Source: Bin87 sp034420475
Lineage (GTDB): Bacteria; Chloroflexota; Dehalococcoidia; Lucifugimonadales; UBA3495
DNA length: 64,000 nt
Direction: 5' to 3'
Assembly: GCA_034420475.1 (NCBI GenBank)
Contig: DAOULH010000090.1
Coordinates: 1-64,000 of the forward strand
The notes beneath the pieces were generated by a model that did not search any database, was not told where the DNA came from, and saw only the letters and a list, made by a program, of their open reading frames with translations. Of this stretch, positions 17,580-26,298 are shown piece after piece (within the stretch, counting starts at the first letter, position 1; every line of letters begins with the position of its first letter). A program made the translations under genes and the position numbers.

Positions 17580-19094
17580 ATGGCGGTAAGGCAACCCACT
17601 GTCGAAGAGATTTTCCGCATCGCCGACGCCTACAAGCTGAACCCCTCACCGGCCGACGTCGATTCCTACATCGAGCTGAGCCAGCCCATCCTGGACTCCT
17701 ACGCCCGGCTGGATCAACTCACCGCGCCCAGCCTGCCGGTCAAATACCCGCGCTCTCCGGGCGCGAGACCCCAACCGGAGGACAACCCGCTGGGAGCCTG
17801 GTACTGGCGCTGCGACATCACCGGCCCGCAGGGCGGGCTTCTCTCCGGCAAGAGCGTGGCCATCAAGGACAACGTGTGCGTCGCCGGCGTTCCCATGATG
17901 AACGGCACCGGCGTCCTCGAAGGCTACGTCCCCGATGTGGACGCCACCATCGTCACCCGCATCCTGGACGCCGGCGGCTCTATTCGGGGCAAAGCCGTGT
18001 GTGAGAGCCTGTGTTTCTCGGGCGGCAGCCACACCTCGGACACCGGGCCGGTGCGCAACCCCCATGACCCTGCGCGCACGGCGGGCGGATCGTCCAGCGG
18101 AAGCGCAGCGCTGGTGGCCGCCGGCGAGGTGGACATGGCCATCGGCGGCGACCAGGGCGGGTCGATCCGCATACCCGCCAGTTGGTGCGGCATCTACGGG
18201 CTCAAGCCCACCTACGGACTGGTGCCTTACACCGGCGTCTTCCCCATCGAACTGACCCTGGACCACACCGGCCCCATGGCCCGCACGGCCGCCGACGTGG
18301 CCCTGTTGCTGGAAGCCATCGCCGGCCCTGATGGGCTGGACCCCCGGCAGAAGGCCGGACTATCCGGGCAAGCGTACACCCAGGCGTTGACCGGCGACGT
18401 GTCCGGCCTCCGCATCGGCATCGTGCCGGAAGGTTTTGGCCTGGCCGAGTCGGAGGCGGACGTTGACCAGGCGGTCGAGAACGCCGCTCGATCCTTCGAG
18501 AGCCTGGGGGCTACGGTGGGCGCCGTCTCCATACCCTGGCACCGGGACGGCATCCACGTCTGGCGGGCCATCGCCGTGGAGGGCGCAACCATGCTGATGG
18601 TGGCCGGCAACAGCATGGGCACCAACTGGAAGGGCCACTACACCACCGGATTGCTGGACGTGTACGCCCGCGGCTGGCAGACCCGGGCCGACGACCTGTC
18701 GGAGACCACCAAGCTGGTGGTGCTCATGGGCCAGTACATGCAGGACCGGTACCACGGCCGCTATTACGCCAAGGCCCAGAACCTCGCCCGGACGCTGACC
18801 GCCGCCTACGACCAGGCCCTGAGTGAGTACGACCTGTTGGTCATGCCCACGCTGCCCATGAAGGCCACGGTCATCCCGCCGGCCGATTGCAGCCGCCAGG
18901 AGTACACCGACCGGGCGCTGGAGATGATCCCCAACACCTGCCCCTTCGACGTGACCGGACACCCGGCAATTTCGGTGCCCTGCGGAACATCCGACGGCCT
19001 GCCCATCGGCATGATGCTCGTGGGTCGCACGGGAGACGACGCCACCGTCTTGCGGGCCGCCGACGCCTACGGGCGGAACAACCCACGGGGTTAG
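17580..19094 (+). CDS. Amidase (amidase-signature family)
   Basis: A 504-residue amidase with the Ser-cisSer-Lys triad visible: Lys96 (SVAIKDN), Ser171 (TAGGSSSGS) and nucleophile Ser195 (GGDQGGSIRIPASWCG), with the family's 24-residue spacing between the serines. The N-terminal 80 residues and the GDQGGSIRIPA form resemble enantioselective aliphatic/aromatic amidases rather than GatA. It hydrolyses a carboxamide to acid and ammonia in the cytoplasm. The start has GGAGG seven bases upstream. The SDR gene follows 12 bp later, so the two are probably one operon. Confidence 0.9.
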   Translation: MAVRQPTVEEIFRIADAYKLNPSPADVDSYIELSQPILDSYARLDQLTAPSLPVKYPRSPGARPQPEDNPLGAWYWRCDITGPQGGLLSGKSVAIKDNVCVAGVPMMNGTGVLEGYVPDVDATIVTRILDAGGSIRGKAVCESLCFSGGSHTSDTGPVRNPHDPARTAGGSSSGSAALVAAGEVDMAIGGDQGGSIRIPASWCGIYGLKPTYGLVPYTGVFPIELTLDHTGPMARTAADVALLLEAIAGPDGLDPRQKAGLSGQAYTQALTGDVSGLRIGIVPEGFGLAESEADVDQAVENAARSFESLGATVGAVSIPWHRDGIHVWRAIAVEGATMLMVAGNSMGTNWKGHYTTGLLDVYARGWQTRADDLSETTKLVVLMGQYMQDRYHGRYYAKAQNLARTLTAAYDQALSEYDLLVMPTLPMKATVIPPADCSRQEYTDRALEMIPNTCPFDVTGHPAISVPCGTSDGLPIGMMLVGRTGDDATVLRAADAYGRNNPRG

Positions 19095-19106
19095 CCGGAG
19101 GACACG

Positions 19107-19940
19107 ATGATAGTAGTAACCGGAGCGGCGGGCAGACTGGGCCGCCGGGTCGTGCAACTGTTGGTGGACCAGGGCCGCGAAGTCCTCGCCACCGACCGGG
19201 TGGAGGCGGACGATCTGCCGGCCAGGTTCGTGCGCTGCGAACTGTCGGATGCGGCGGGCGTGACGGACCTGCTCAACGGCGCGGAGGCTGTCGTGCACAT
19301 GGGAGCCATTCCCGGGCCGCAACGGGCCGACCCCAGGGTGATTTTCGAGAACAACGTGGCCGGCGACTTCAACGTCATGATGTCAGCGGCGGAGTTGGGG
19401 CTGCGCCGCGTGGTGTTCTCGTCCAGCGCCTTCGGCATGGGGTGGGCCCACGACGGCAACGCCTTCGTGCCGCGGTACCTGCCCCTGGACGAAGAGCATC
19501 CCATGATGCCCTTCGAACCCTACGGGCTGACCAAACAGGTAGGGGAAGACATCGGCCGGATGATCGCCCGCAACTCGGACACCACCGTGGTCAGCCTCCG
19601 CTTCACCAACGTCGCGCTTCCGGAAGTGCAGGACGAGTTTCCCTGGCCGGCTCCCACGCCGGAGCATCCCCTGACGCTGGTGATGTGGGCTTACGCCGAC
19701 GCTCGCGACGTGGCCGAAGCCCACGTGCTGGCGGTGGATGCCGAGATCGAAGAGTACGAGGCCTTCATGCTTGCCCAACCCTCCAGTCGTTTCGCCGAGC
19801 CCACCATCGACCTCATCAAGCAAAACTTCGGCGACCGGGTGGAGATACGCGACGGCCTCGAAGGCACGGCCAGCGTAATCAGCACGGCAAAGGCGCAGCG
19901 GATGCTGGGCTGGAAACCCCGACACGACTGGAGGCAATGA
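19107..19940 (+). CDS. NAD-dependent epimerase/dehydratase (extended SDR)
   Basis: A 277-residue extended short-chain dehydrogenase/reductase. The Rossmann dinucleotide motif is VTGAAGRLGRRV, the active-site Tyr and Lys lie in YGLTKQVGE, and the catalytic Ser is in VVFSSSAFG. The family acts on sugar nucleotides or sugar acids (uronate dehydrogenase-like layout). RBS GGAGG six bases upstream. It lies 12 bp after the amidase. Confidence 0.85.
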   Translation: MIVVTGAAGRLGRRVVQLLVDQGREVLATDRVEADDLPARFVRCELSDAAGVTDLLNGAEAVVHMGAIPGPQRADPRVIFENNVAGDFNVMMSAAELGLRRVVFSSSAFGMGWAHDGNAFVPRYLPLDEEHPMMPFEPYGLTKQVGEDIGRMIARNSDTTVVSLRFTNVALPEVQDEFPWPAPTPEHPLTLVMWAYADARDVAEAHVLAVDAEIEEYEAFMLAQPSSRFAEPTIDLIKQNFGDRVEIRDGLEGTASVISTAKAQRMLGWKPRHDWRQ

Positions 19941-19977
19941 GCGGCGTCTGCTCACGCGTACCTGGTTTGCGCGTCCG

Positions 19978-20006
19978 ACTCACCCCAGTGACGGATTGGG
20001 GTGAGT
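19978..20006. terminator. Terminator hairpin between convergent genes
   Basis: A perfect 10-bp stem ACTCACCCCA/TGGGGTGAGT (19978-19987 with 19997-20006) with a 9-nt loop. No clear T-run. A type A arm remnant (CTCACGCGTACC) lies at 19951-19962. Confidence 0.6.
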
Positions 20007-20038
20007 TGGATCTACCGTGCCCCGCTTGCAACGACGGG

Positions 20039-20713
20039 TCAGGCATCGCGCCGGCGTAGTTGCTCCTCCAGTTCGCGGACCCGGGCTTCGGCGGCCGCGC
20101 GCTTGTCTATGGTCAGGCCGGTGGCCGGGTCCAACACGTCAAACTCTGCGCCGCTCCAATAGAACTCCACTCCCAGAAGTTCGCTGTGCCCACGCGCCGA
20201 ACCGTCCGCGCCCAACGCCACCGGATACTCCGTGTACCTGTCGTCAACCAGCCGTTCCCCCGCAAGGGCCTGTCCGTACAGACGCCCGCCCGTAGGGTCA
20301 AACCGCCAGTATTCCTGTATCCCCAGCCGCTGGTACAGCTCCCGTTTCCAGCCTAAGTCATTCGCTGCGGTACTCGGCGACGCCACTTCCATCACGAAGT
20401 CCGGCGCCTTCCCGGTCTCCCAAATCCAGAAGTTCGGCAGGTTCTCCCGTATCCCAGCCACGTCCACGTCAAAGGCAATGAACAGGTCAGGCCCAACCCG
20501 CGCATTGCCGTTGGTTATGTCATAGGACACGAACACCGTTCCCGAAATGAACACGTCCGGGCGGTCTTCGTAGCGCTCCCGGAGCAGACGAGTGATACGG
20601 TCGATGGCCAGTTCCTGGAGCATACTGTCCTCTACCGGTTCTTTCTCTTCATAGAAGATGTCCGAGAGCGTTCTTACCTTCCAGGCGTTGGTCATTATTC
20701 TGGTGGCTGCCAT
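20039..20713 (-). CDS. Uma2-family (DUF820) putative restriction endonuclease
   Basis: A 224-residue PD-(D/E)xK-fold protein: ARVGPDLFIAFD, APDFVMEVASPSTAANDLGWK and YQRLGIQEYWRFDP carry the core Asp, Glu and Lys. The last 20 residues are a coiled coil (AAEARVRELEEQLRRRD) shared with the Uma2 protein at 2958-3677. The start at 20713 is preferred to 20761 because GGAG lies upstream and the extra residues are not family-like. Nuclease role inferred from the fold; no methyltransferase partner is nearby. Confidence 0.8.
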   Translation of the reverse strand: MAATRIMTNAWKVRTLSDIFYEEKEPVEDSMLQELAIDRITRLLRERYEDRPDVFISGTVFVSYDITNGNARVGPDLFIAFDVDVAGIRENLPNFWIWETGKAPDFVMEVASPSTAANDLGWKRELYQRLGIQEYWRFDPTGGRLYGQALAGERLVDDRYTEYPVALGADGSARGHSELLGVEFYWSGAEFDVLDPATGLTIDKRAAAEARVRELEEQLRRRDA

Positions 20714-20870
20714 TGGCGGGTCTCCGGCGTGGGCGATTGCGGAGGCTGATAGTACTGGCAAATTCGTCTGAAAGGGGGACTGGCCCGCGGCTTACGCCAG
20801 GTTGGGCCACACGCCGCGTCCGGGAGAGTCGGTTTCGCGGCATGGTGCAGCCCGGTTCGCATCGGGTCGG

Positions 20871-21341
20871 CTAACTTCCCGGCGGAGGCTCGTTGAATTC
20901 ACGACCTTCGGCCGCGGCCCGGATACGGGCTTCGTTCCACGCCTGCCACCGTTTGCGTTCCTCGGCAGACCCGGCGGCCGCGCCCGCGGCCATTCCCGCG
21001 GCCATTCCCGCGGCTTTTCCCGCGGCTTTTGCCTCCTCAATCTCGCGCCTTCGCTTTTCCCTGTCCTTGCCGATTTGCGACAATGTATAAAACAATCTGA
21101 AACCTCCTTCCATCAGCACGGCAATGACGCCGTAGGAGATGGCGCCCAGGCTCGCCATCTCCGCGACTGTATCCCAATGCTCCCAGAATCTCAGCTGGCT
21201 CGTCCAGAACCACGTCATGAGCGCGGCGCCGAATGGCGAAGCCGCGAAATGTCTGACTTGCCAACCTTCCGGCTGTACCAGCCAATTCCAGATGTGGCGG
21301 GGTATTGACTTGATCCCGTCCCATATACCGCGCCACTCCAT
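20871..21341 (-). CDS. Small membrane-associated protein with Ala-Gly repeat tail
   Basis: A 156-residue protein not recognised as a named family. Residues 30-90 hold one or two hydrophobic helices (ASLGAISYGVIAVLMEGGF). A charged segment (GKDREKRRREIEEAKAAG) follows, then an Ala-Gly-Met repeat tract coded by four 12-bp units, then a polar tail. The layout suggests a membrane anchor with a cytoplasmic helical extension. It is monocistronic; promoter not identified. Confidence 0.6.
   Translation of the reverse strand: MEWRGIWDGIKSIPRHIWNWLVQPEGWQVRHFAASPFGAALMTWFWTSQLRFWEHWDTVAEMASLGAISYGVIAVLMEGGFRLFYTLSQIGKDREKRRREIEEAKAAGKAAGMAAGMAAGAAAGSAEERKRWQAWNEARIRAAAEGREFNEPPPGS
20983..21030. repeat. 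Four 12-bp tandem repeats inside a gene
   Basis: Units CCCGCGGCCATT (two copies) and CCCGCGGCTTTT (two copies) in direct succession, each adding four residues (AAGM or AAGK-like) without changing frame. Copy number could vary between strains. Confidence 0.9.
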
Positions 21342-21389
21342 GGCCTGATTCTATCACGCTGGCTTGGTTGGCTGAGGGACGATTGGCGC

Positions 21390-22814
21390 TCACTCCAGGT
21401 TGGGCCACACGCCCCGGCTGGGCGATATGCCCTCGTAGGCGTTGGCGATGCGGAACAGGTTGCCCTCCTCCCACGGGCGGCCGATGAACTGGAGGCCGAT
21501 GGGCAGGCCGAGCTCGCTGAAGCCGCAGGGCACGGTGATCGCCGGGAACCCGGTAGCGTTCATGGGGCTGGTGTTGCGCGAAACGTGGCCCGAACCGGGA
21601 CCGCGCACCTTCTGGCGACGACCCTCCGCCTCCAGCGTGTCGGCGTCAATGCGAGGGGCCGGCAGCGGCGTGGTCGGCGTGATCAGGAAGTCCACATCTT
21701 GGAGCACGCGGGCGTGCTCCTCCTTGATGATGCGCTGGACCTTCATGGCCTTGGAGTAGTCGCGGCCCAGCACGAACTGGCCGGCCAGGGTGCGGTAGAG
21801 AGTGTCGGGGCCGTAGTCTTCGCGGCTGGCGGCGATGTACGGCTCGTGGGTGACCACGCTGTCGGCCATGCTGGAGAAACGCAGCGCGCCGGCGTACTGC
21901 ATACTGGGCACGCTGACCTCGCGGGTGGCGACGCCCAGCTCCTCCAGGGCGGCGATGGCGCGGCGAACCGCCTCCTCAACCTCCGGGTCCAGGTGATCGT
22001 AGTAGTAGTTGGATGGGATGCCAACGGTCAGGTCGCTGATCCCGCGCTCCATGATCAGGGCGTAGTCGTCCACCGGGACCGGAACCGTGCTGGGATCCAG
22101 CGGGTCGTAGCCGGCGATGGCCTGAAGGACCAGGGCGCTGTCGCGCACCGAGCGGGTCATGGGCCCGATGTGGTCGCCGTTGAAGCTGGTGACCAGCAGG
22201 CCGCGTTGGCTGACCCTGCCGAAAGTCTGCTTGAGCCCAACGACGCCGCAGAAGGCGCCGGGCAGGCGCACCGAGCCGCCCAGGTCGGTTCCCAGGGACG
22301 CGAAGGTGACGCCGGCGGCCACGTTGGCGCCGCCGCCTCCACTGGAACCGCCGGGGATGTGGTCGACGTTCCAGGGGTTGTGCACCGCGCCGTAGTGGGG
22401 GTTGTTGGAGGTGGCGCCGGCGGCAAACTCCTCCAGGTTTTCCTTGCCGACAATGATGGCGCCGGCGGCCTTGCAGCGGCGGACGACCTCGGCGTCTTCG
22501 TCGGGCACGTTGTCCCGCAGCACCTTGGTGCCCAGGGTGGTATTGATGCCGCCGGTGGCGATGTTGTCCTTGATGCCGATGGGGATGCCGTGGAGCGGGC
22601 CCAGGTACTCGCCGCGGGACAGGGCTTCCTCGGCCGCTTCGGCCTGAGCCAGCGCCTGCTCCCGCATGATGGTGATGAAAGAGTTCAGCGTGGGCTGGCG
22701 GCGCTCGGCTTCGTCCAGTGCGGCCTCGGTGAGCTCTACGGGCGACACCTCCCGGGCCTGGATCAGCGGGGCGATTTCGGAAATGGTCAGCTTGAGCAGG
22801 TCGGAATCAGGCAT
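21390..22814 (-). CDS. Amidase (amidase-signature family, AtzE/GatA-like)
   Basis: A 474-residue amidase with triad Lys82 (IGIKDN), Ser157 (IPGGSSGG) and Ser181 (TDLGGSVRLPGAFCG), 24 residues apart. The usual GGSSGGSAAA reads GGSSGGGGAN; the changed serine is not one of the triad. Its start overlaps the stop of the small upstream gene by 8 bp (ATGCCTGA), a sign of translational coupling. That partner is GatC/AtzG-like, so this resembles the AtzE-AtzG amidase pair rather than the tRNA amidotransferase; a separate gatA lies at 62.5-64 kb. Substrate unknown. Confidence 0.9.
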   Translation of the reverse strand: MPDSDLLKLTISEIAPLIQAREVSPVELTEAALDEAERRQPTLNSFITIMREQALAQAEAAEEALSRGEYLGPLHGIPIGIKDNIATGGINTTLGTKVLRDNVPDEDAEVVRRCKAAGAIIVGKENLEEFAAGATSNNPHYGAVHNPWNVDHIPGGSSGGGGANVAAGVTFASLGTDLGGSVRLPGAFCGVVGLKQTFGRVSQRGLLVTSFNGDHIGPMTRSVRDSALVLQAIAGYDPLDPSTVPVPVDDYALIMERGISDLTVGIPSNYYYDHLDPEVEEAVRRAIAALEELGVATREVSVPSMQYAGALRFSSMADSVVTHEPYIAASREDYGPDTLYRTLAGQFVLGRDYSKAMKVQRIIKEEHARVLQDVDFLITPTTPLPAPRIDADTLEAEGRRQKVRGPGSGHVSRNTSPMNATGFPAITVPCGFSELGLPIGLQFIGRPWEEGNLFRIANAYEGISPSRGVWPNLE

Positions 22815-23007
22815 CGGTTTCTCCTCCGTCCGCCGGTCGCAGCAGGCGCGCGGACATCACGTCGGACAGGTCCAGATCGCGCAAGTTTTGCAGTTCGGTC
22901 AGGTAGTTCTCCAGCTCGGGTTTGACCAGCGCTATTTCGGCGTCGGACAACTCGAACCCGCCGTATTCGGCGATTATTCGCTTCATGGTTTCGTCGGAAA
23001 TCGGCAT
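22807..23007 (-). CDS. GatC/AtzG-like small amidase subunit
   Basis: A 66-residue helical protein (MPISDETMKRIIAEYGGFEL...LENYLTELQNLRDLDLSDV) with the size and helix pattern of GatC or AtzG, which wrap around and stabilise their amidase. The ATG at 23007 has AGGAGG nine bases upstream; the longer open frame up to 23211 is not coding-like. The stop overlaps the amidase start. It probably serves only that amidase. Confidence 0.75.
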   Translation of the reverse strand: MPISDETMKRIIAEYGGFELSDAEIALVKPELENYLTELQNLRDLDLSDVMSARLLRPADGGETDA

Positions 23008-23142
23008 TCGCCACACCTCCTGCATGGTCGAGGTTGGGCGCGAGTGTACATAGCGCGTCGTGCGGAGGCAAGAAAAAGGATCCGGGTACCGGAAGCAGCC
23101 CCGGCTTGGCTGAGGCATGGCGTCCGACGGCCGCGTTTCAGA

Positions 23143-23172
23143 TTGCCGCTCGGTTTTGGCCTGTGCTATACT
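23143..23172 (+). promoter_or_regulatory. Promoter of the rpsB operon
   Basis: TTGCCG at 23143-23148 and TATACT at 23167-23172, spacing 18 nt, 45 nt before the rpsB start. A good -10 with a moderate -35. Confidence 0.6.
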
Positions 23173-23216
23173 CACGCCTGATCCCGCGCCAGACCCAGGA
23201 GAGAGGCACAAAGCTT

Positions 23217-24092
23217 ATGGTACAAGCCCCGGAACGCCCGGCGGAGAGTGTGATGAACGCGGCTCCCGCTCTGGAACCGATCACGATGAAGTCCCTGCTG
23301 GAGGCCGGCGTTCACTTCGGCCACCAGACCAGGCGGTGGAACCCGCGTATGCGCCGCTACATATTCACGCAGCGCAACGGCATCCACATCATCGATCTGC
23401 AGCAGACGATGGGGCTGATCAACGACGCATACCGGGCCATGGTGGAACTGTCCGCCAGCGGCGGCAAGGTGCTGTTCGTCGGCACCAAGAAGCAGGCCCA
23501 GGATGTCATCGCCTCGGAAGCCGAGCGCACCGACCAGTGGTACGTGAACCAGCGCTGGCTGGGCGGCACGCTGACCAACTTCCAGACCATCAAGGGTCGC
23601 ATCGACCACATGAAGCGGTTGCAGGAGCAGCGCGACTCAGGCTACCTGGCGCGGCTGCCCAAGAAAGAAGTGGTCCGGCTCACCCACACCCTGGACAAGC
23701 TGGAAAAGTACTTCACCGGCCTGCGCAACATGGACCGGCTGCCTTCCGCCCTGTTCGTCATCGACATCGGCAAAGAGGATATCTGCATCGCCGAGGCGCG
23801 GCGGCTCAACATCCCCATCTTCGCTATCGTTGACACGGACTGCGACCCCGGCCAGGTTACCCACGCGGTGCCCGGCAACGACGACGCGGTCCGGTCCATC
23901 CGGTTGATTACGGGCCGAATGGCCTCAGCCATCGAAGAGGGTCAGGCGCAGCGCGAAGCATTGCAGATGGCGCAGGCCGAAGCCTCGGAAACAGACGGGG
24001 AAGAAGGCGACGAGGATGTCCGGCCATTCGGCAACACCGTCACGCTGGAAGAGCTGGGACAGATGATGTCCTCGCGCCCGCTGGAGACGTAG
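23217..24092 (+). CDS. rpsB: 30S ribosomal protein S2
   Basis: A 291-residue S2: SLLEAGVHFGHQTRRWNPRM and NQRWLGGTLTNFQTIKGRI are diagnostic. It binds the 30S head-platform region and recruits S1-type proteins. The extra N-terminal 23 residues and an acidic C-terminal tail (about 40 residues, ASETDGEEGDEDVRPFG) make it longer than the usual 240-260. The ATG at 23217 follows GAGAGG; the open frame extends upstream to 23034 but through the promoter. It is first of an eight-gene run of translation, lipid and isoprenoid genes. Confidence 0.97.
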   Translation: MVQAPERPAESVMNAAPALEPITMKSLLEAGVHFGHQTRRWNPRMRRYIFTQRNGIHIIDLQQTMGLINDAYRAMVELSASGGKVLFVGTKKQAQDVIASEAERTDQWYVNQRWLGGTLTNFQTIKGRIDHMKRLQEQRDSGYLARLPKKEVVRLTHTLDKLEKYFTGLRNMDRLPSALFVIDIGKEDICIAEARRLNIPIFAIVDTDCDPGQVTHAVPGNDDAVRSIRLITGRMASAIEEGQAQREALQMAQAEASETDGEEGDEDVRPFGNTVTLEELGQMMSSRPLET

Positions 24093-24145
24093 ACGTCCGG
24101 CCCCGGCCACCCGACTGACAGCATTAACCACAGGAGGCTCAAAAG

Positions 24146-24652
24146 TTGCCGGCAGTAACCGTTGAACTGATTAAAAGCCTGCGCGAACAGACCGGCGCCG
24201 GCATCAGTGATTGCAAGCAAGCTCTGGAGGACAACGGCGGAAACCTGGAGCAGGCCATGGCCGCCCTCCGCCAGAAGGGTTTTGAGCAGGCCGCCAAGCG
24301 GGCCGACCGCGAAACCTCGCAGGGGTTGGTCGAAGCTTACATCCACACCGGCGGTCGGGTCGGAGCGATGGTGCAGTTGGGGTGCGAGACCGACTTCGTG
24401 GCGCGCACCGAGGGCTTCCGCACGCTGGCGCACGATATCGCCATGCAGGTGGCGGCAATGTCCCCGGTGTACTTGAACGAAGAGGACATGGACGAAGGGG
24501 ACGACCGTCCCGCTGCCCAGGTTTGCCTGATGCAACAGCCGTTCATCAAGGACGGTTCCCGGACTCTCGCCGACCTGGTGCGCGAAACGGCGGCGCAAAC
24601 CGGCGAAAACGTCCGCGTGGTCGGCTTTCGCCGGCTGGCCCTGGGAGAATAA
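24146..24652 (+). CDS. tsf: Elongation factor Ts (short form)
   Basis: A 168-residue EF-Ts, the GDP-exchange factor of EF-Tu. The N-terminal domain motif LREQTGAGISDCKQALEDNG and the core VQLGCETDFVARTEGF are clear. At 168 residues it has only one core subdomain, like the short EF-Ts of some Chloroflexota and Thermus rather than the 280-residue E. coli form. The start codon is TTG with AGGAGG nine bases upstream. Second gene of the operon. Confidence 0.95.
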   Translation: MPAVTVELIKSLREQTGAGISDCKQALEDNGGNLEQAMAALRQKGFEQAAKRADRETSQGLVEAYIHTGGRVGAMVQLGCETDFVARTEGFRTLAHDIAMQVAAMSPVYLNEEDMDEGDDRPAAQVCLMQQPFIKDGSRTLADLVRETAAQTGENVRVVGFRRLALGE

Positions 24653-24707
24653 CGATACAAACGAAAACGGCATCCCTCCCAGGTTGATGCTGCGCCGATA
24701 TTGAAAA

Positions 24708-25466
24708 ATGGTCTCCGCCAGCGTCACGGGTGAAACGGTCTATCGCCGCGTCCTTTTGAAGGTCAGCGGCGAATCTTTACAGGGGTCCGGGCCGGATACG
24801 ATTGATCCGGAAGCGGTCGCCTACATCGCGGACCAAATAATCGATGCCCACTCCCGCGGGGTGGAGATGGCGGTTGTGGTGGGCGGCGGCAACATCTGGC
24901 GCGGCTCGGCTGCCGAGCGGAGGGGCATGGAGCGGTCCACCGCGGACTACGCCGGCATGGTGGCGACCATCATCAACGGGTTGGCCTTGCAGGACGCGCT
25001 GGAGCGAAGGGGGATCATCACCAGGACACAGTCGGCGCTGCCGATACAGGCCGTGGCCGAACCCTACATCCGGCGCCGGGCCATCCGGCACCTGGAAAAG
25101 GGCCGGGTCGTGCTGTTCTGCGCCGGAGCCGGGAACCCCTATATGTCCACCGACACGGCCTCGGCGCTTCGTGCCCTCGAAGTGGGCGCGGAAGTGCTGC
25201 TGATGGCCAAGAACGGCGTGGACGGGGTTTACGACTCGGATCCGAAGACCAATCCTGCCGCCGTGCGGTTCGGGAACTTGGAATACCTGGACGCCGTAAA
25301 TCGCCGATTGGAAGTGATGGACTCCACCGCGATGACCCTGTGCATGGATAACGAGATGCCGATCATCGTCTTTGATATATTTGAGCGGGGCGCCATGGGC
25401 CGCATCCTGCAAGGGGACGTGGTGGGAACGACCATCGACGACGGCTCACGGCGCAACGGGTCGTGA
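24708..25466 (+). CDS. pyrH: UMP kinase
   Basis: A 252-residue amino-acid-kinase-fold enzyme that phosphorylates UMP to UDP. Diagnostic stretches are LLKVSGESLQG, VVVGGGNIWRG, STADYAGMVATIINGLALQD and GAGNPYMSTDTASALRA. It lies in the conserved rpsB-tsf-pyrH-frr order, 55 bp after tsf. The start is placed at 24708; the RBS is weak. Confidence 0.97.
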   Translation: MVSASVTGETVYRRVLLKVSGESLQGSGPDTIDPEAVAYIADQIIDAHSRGVEMAVVVGGGNIWRGSAAERRGMERSTADYAGMVATIINGLALQDALERRGIITRTQSALPIQAVAEPYIRRRAIRHLEKGRVVLFCAGAGNPYMSTDTASALRALEVGAEVLLMAKNGVDGVYDSDPKTNPAAVRFGNLEYLDAVNRRLEVMDSTAMTLCMDNEMPIIVFDIFERGAMGRILQGDVVGTTIDDGSRRNGS

Positions 25467-25514
25467 ATCCAGTAACCGCCAGCTAATCACGCTCAGCCGA
25501 AAAGGAGGGACCAA

Positions 25515-26120
25515 ATGCCGGATCGCAACAACAGGGGCAACAACAGCGATCAGGATGGACCGACCATGGAGGCCGTGCTGGCCGAAGCGGAGCGCAAAAT
25601 GGGGCAATCGATTGAAGCGATGCGCCGCGACATCAGCACGCTCCGCACGGGCCGGGCGACGCCGGCGCTCATCGAAGACCTGTCGGTCGATTACTATGGC
25701 TCGCCTACCCCTCTGAAACAGATTGCTTCCATTTCGGCTCCCGACGCTCGCGCCATCATGGTGCAGCCCTGGGACCGGCAGGCCCTGCGCGACATCGAGC
25801 GCAGTCTGACCCAGTCCGAAATGGGGTTCAACCCGTCGAACGATGGCAACGTGATCACCGTGCCCATTCCGCCGCTGACCCAGGAACGACGCCAGGAGAT
25901 GGTGCGCCTGCTGAAGCGCAAGGCGGAGGACAGCAAGGTGGCAGTGCGGAACGTGCGGCGTGAAGGCGTGGACTCCCTGCGCAAAATGGAGCGGGACAAG
26001 TCGATCTCCCAGGATGAGAACCGGCGCAGCCAGGACTCGCTGCAAAAGACCACCGACGCCCATGTCAAGGCTATCGACGAGGTCGCGGCAACGAAGGAAG
26101 CGGAAATCATGGAGGTGTAG
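25515..26120 (+). CDS. frr: Ribosome-recycling factor
   Basis: A 201-residue RRF that splits post-termination ribosomes with EF-G. Typical stretches are LRTGRATPALIEDLSVDYYG, DKSISQDENRRSQDSLQKTTD and a C-terminal helical segment. The N-terminus has about 15 extra polar residues (MPDRNNRGNNSDQDGP). Strong RBS AGGAGG before the start; 48 bp after pyrH. Confidence 0.97.
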   Translation: MPDRNNRGNNSDQDGPTMEAVLAEAERKMGQSIEAMRRDISTLRTGRATPALIEDLSVDYYGSPTPLKQIASISAPDARAIMVQPWDRQALRDIERSLTQSEMGFNPSNDGNVITVPIPPLTQERRQEMVRLLKRKAEDSKVAVRNVRREGVDSLRKMERDKSISQDENRRSQDSLQKTTDAHVKAIDEVAATKEAEIMEV

Positions 26121-26298
26121 CCCTCGCCTCAAATTCCTGGAGCGTGCGTTAGCGCGCCCATGCCGCACCGTTGGACGGCCGCCGTATCCGGGGCCTCGTC
26201 CTGAAGAGAACCGACAGGCGGGCCAAGGTCTGCCCGTGCCGTAGTGCGTTGGTATGTCCGGGCGACGCGCCGGCGCTCCACTGTTCAAGTCCCCATTC

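Noticed and set aside
22320..22345. Loss of a catalytic serine in the amidase at 21390-22814
   Set aside because: The changed position (GGSSGGGG) is not part of the Ser-cisSer-Lys triad; both triad serines keep the 24-residue spacing.
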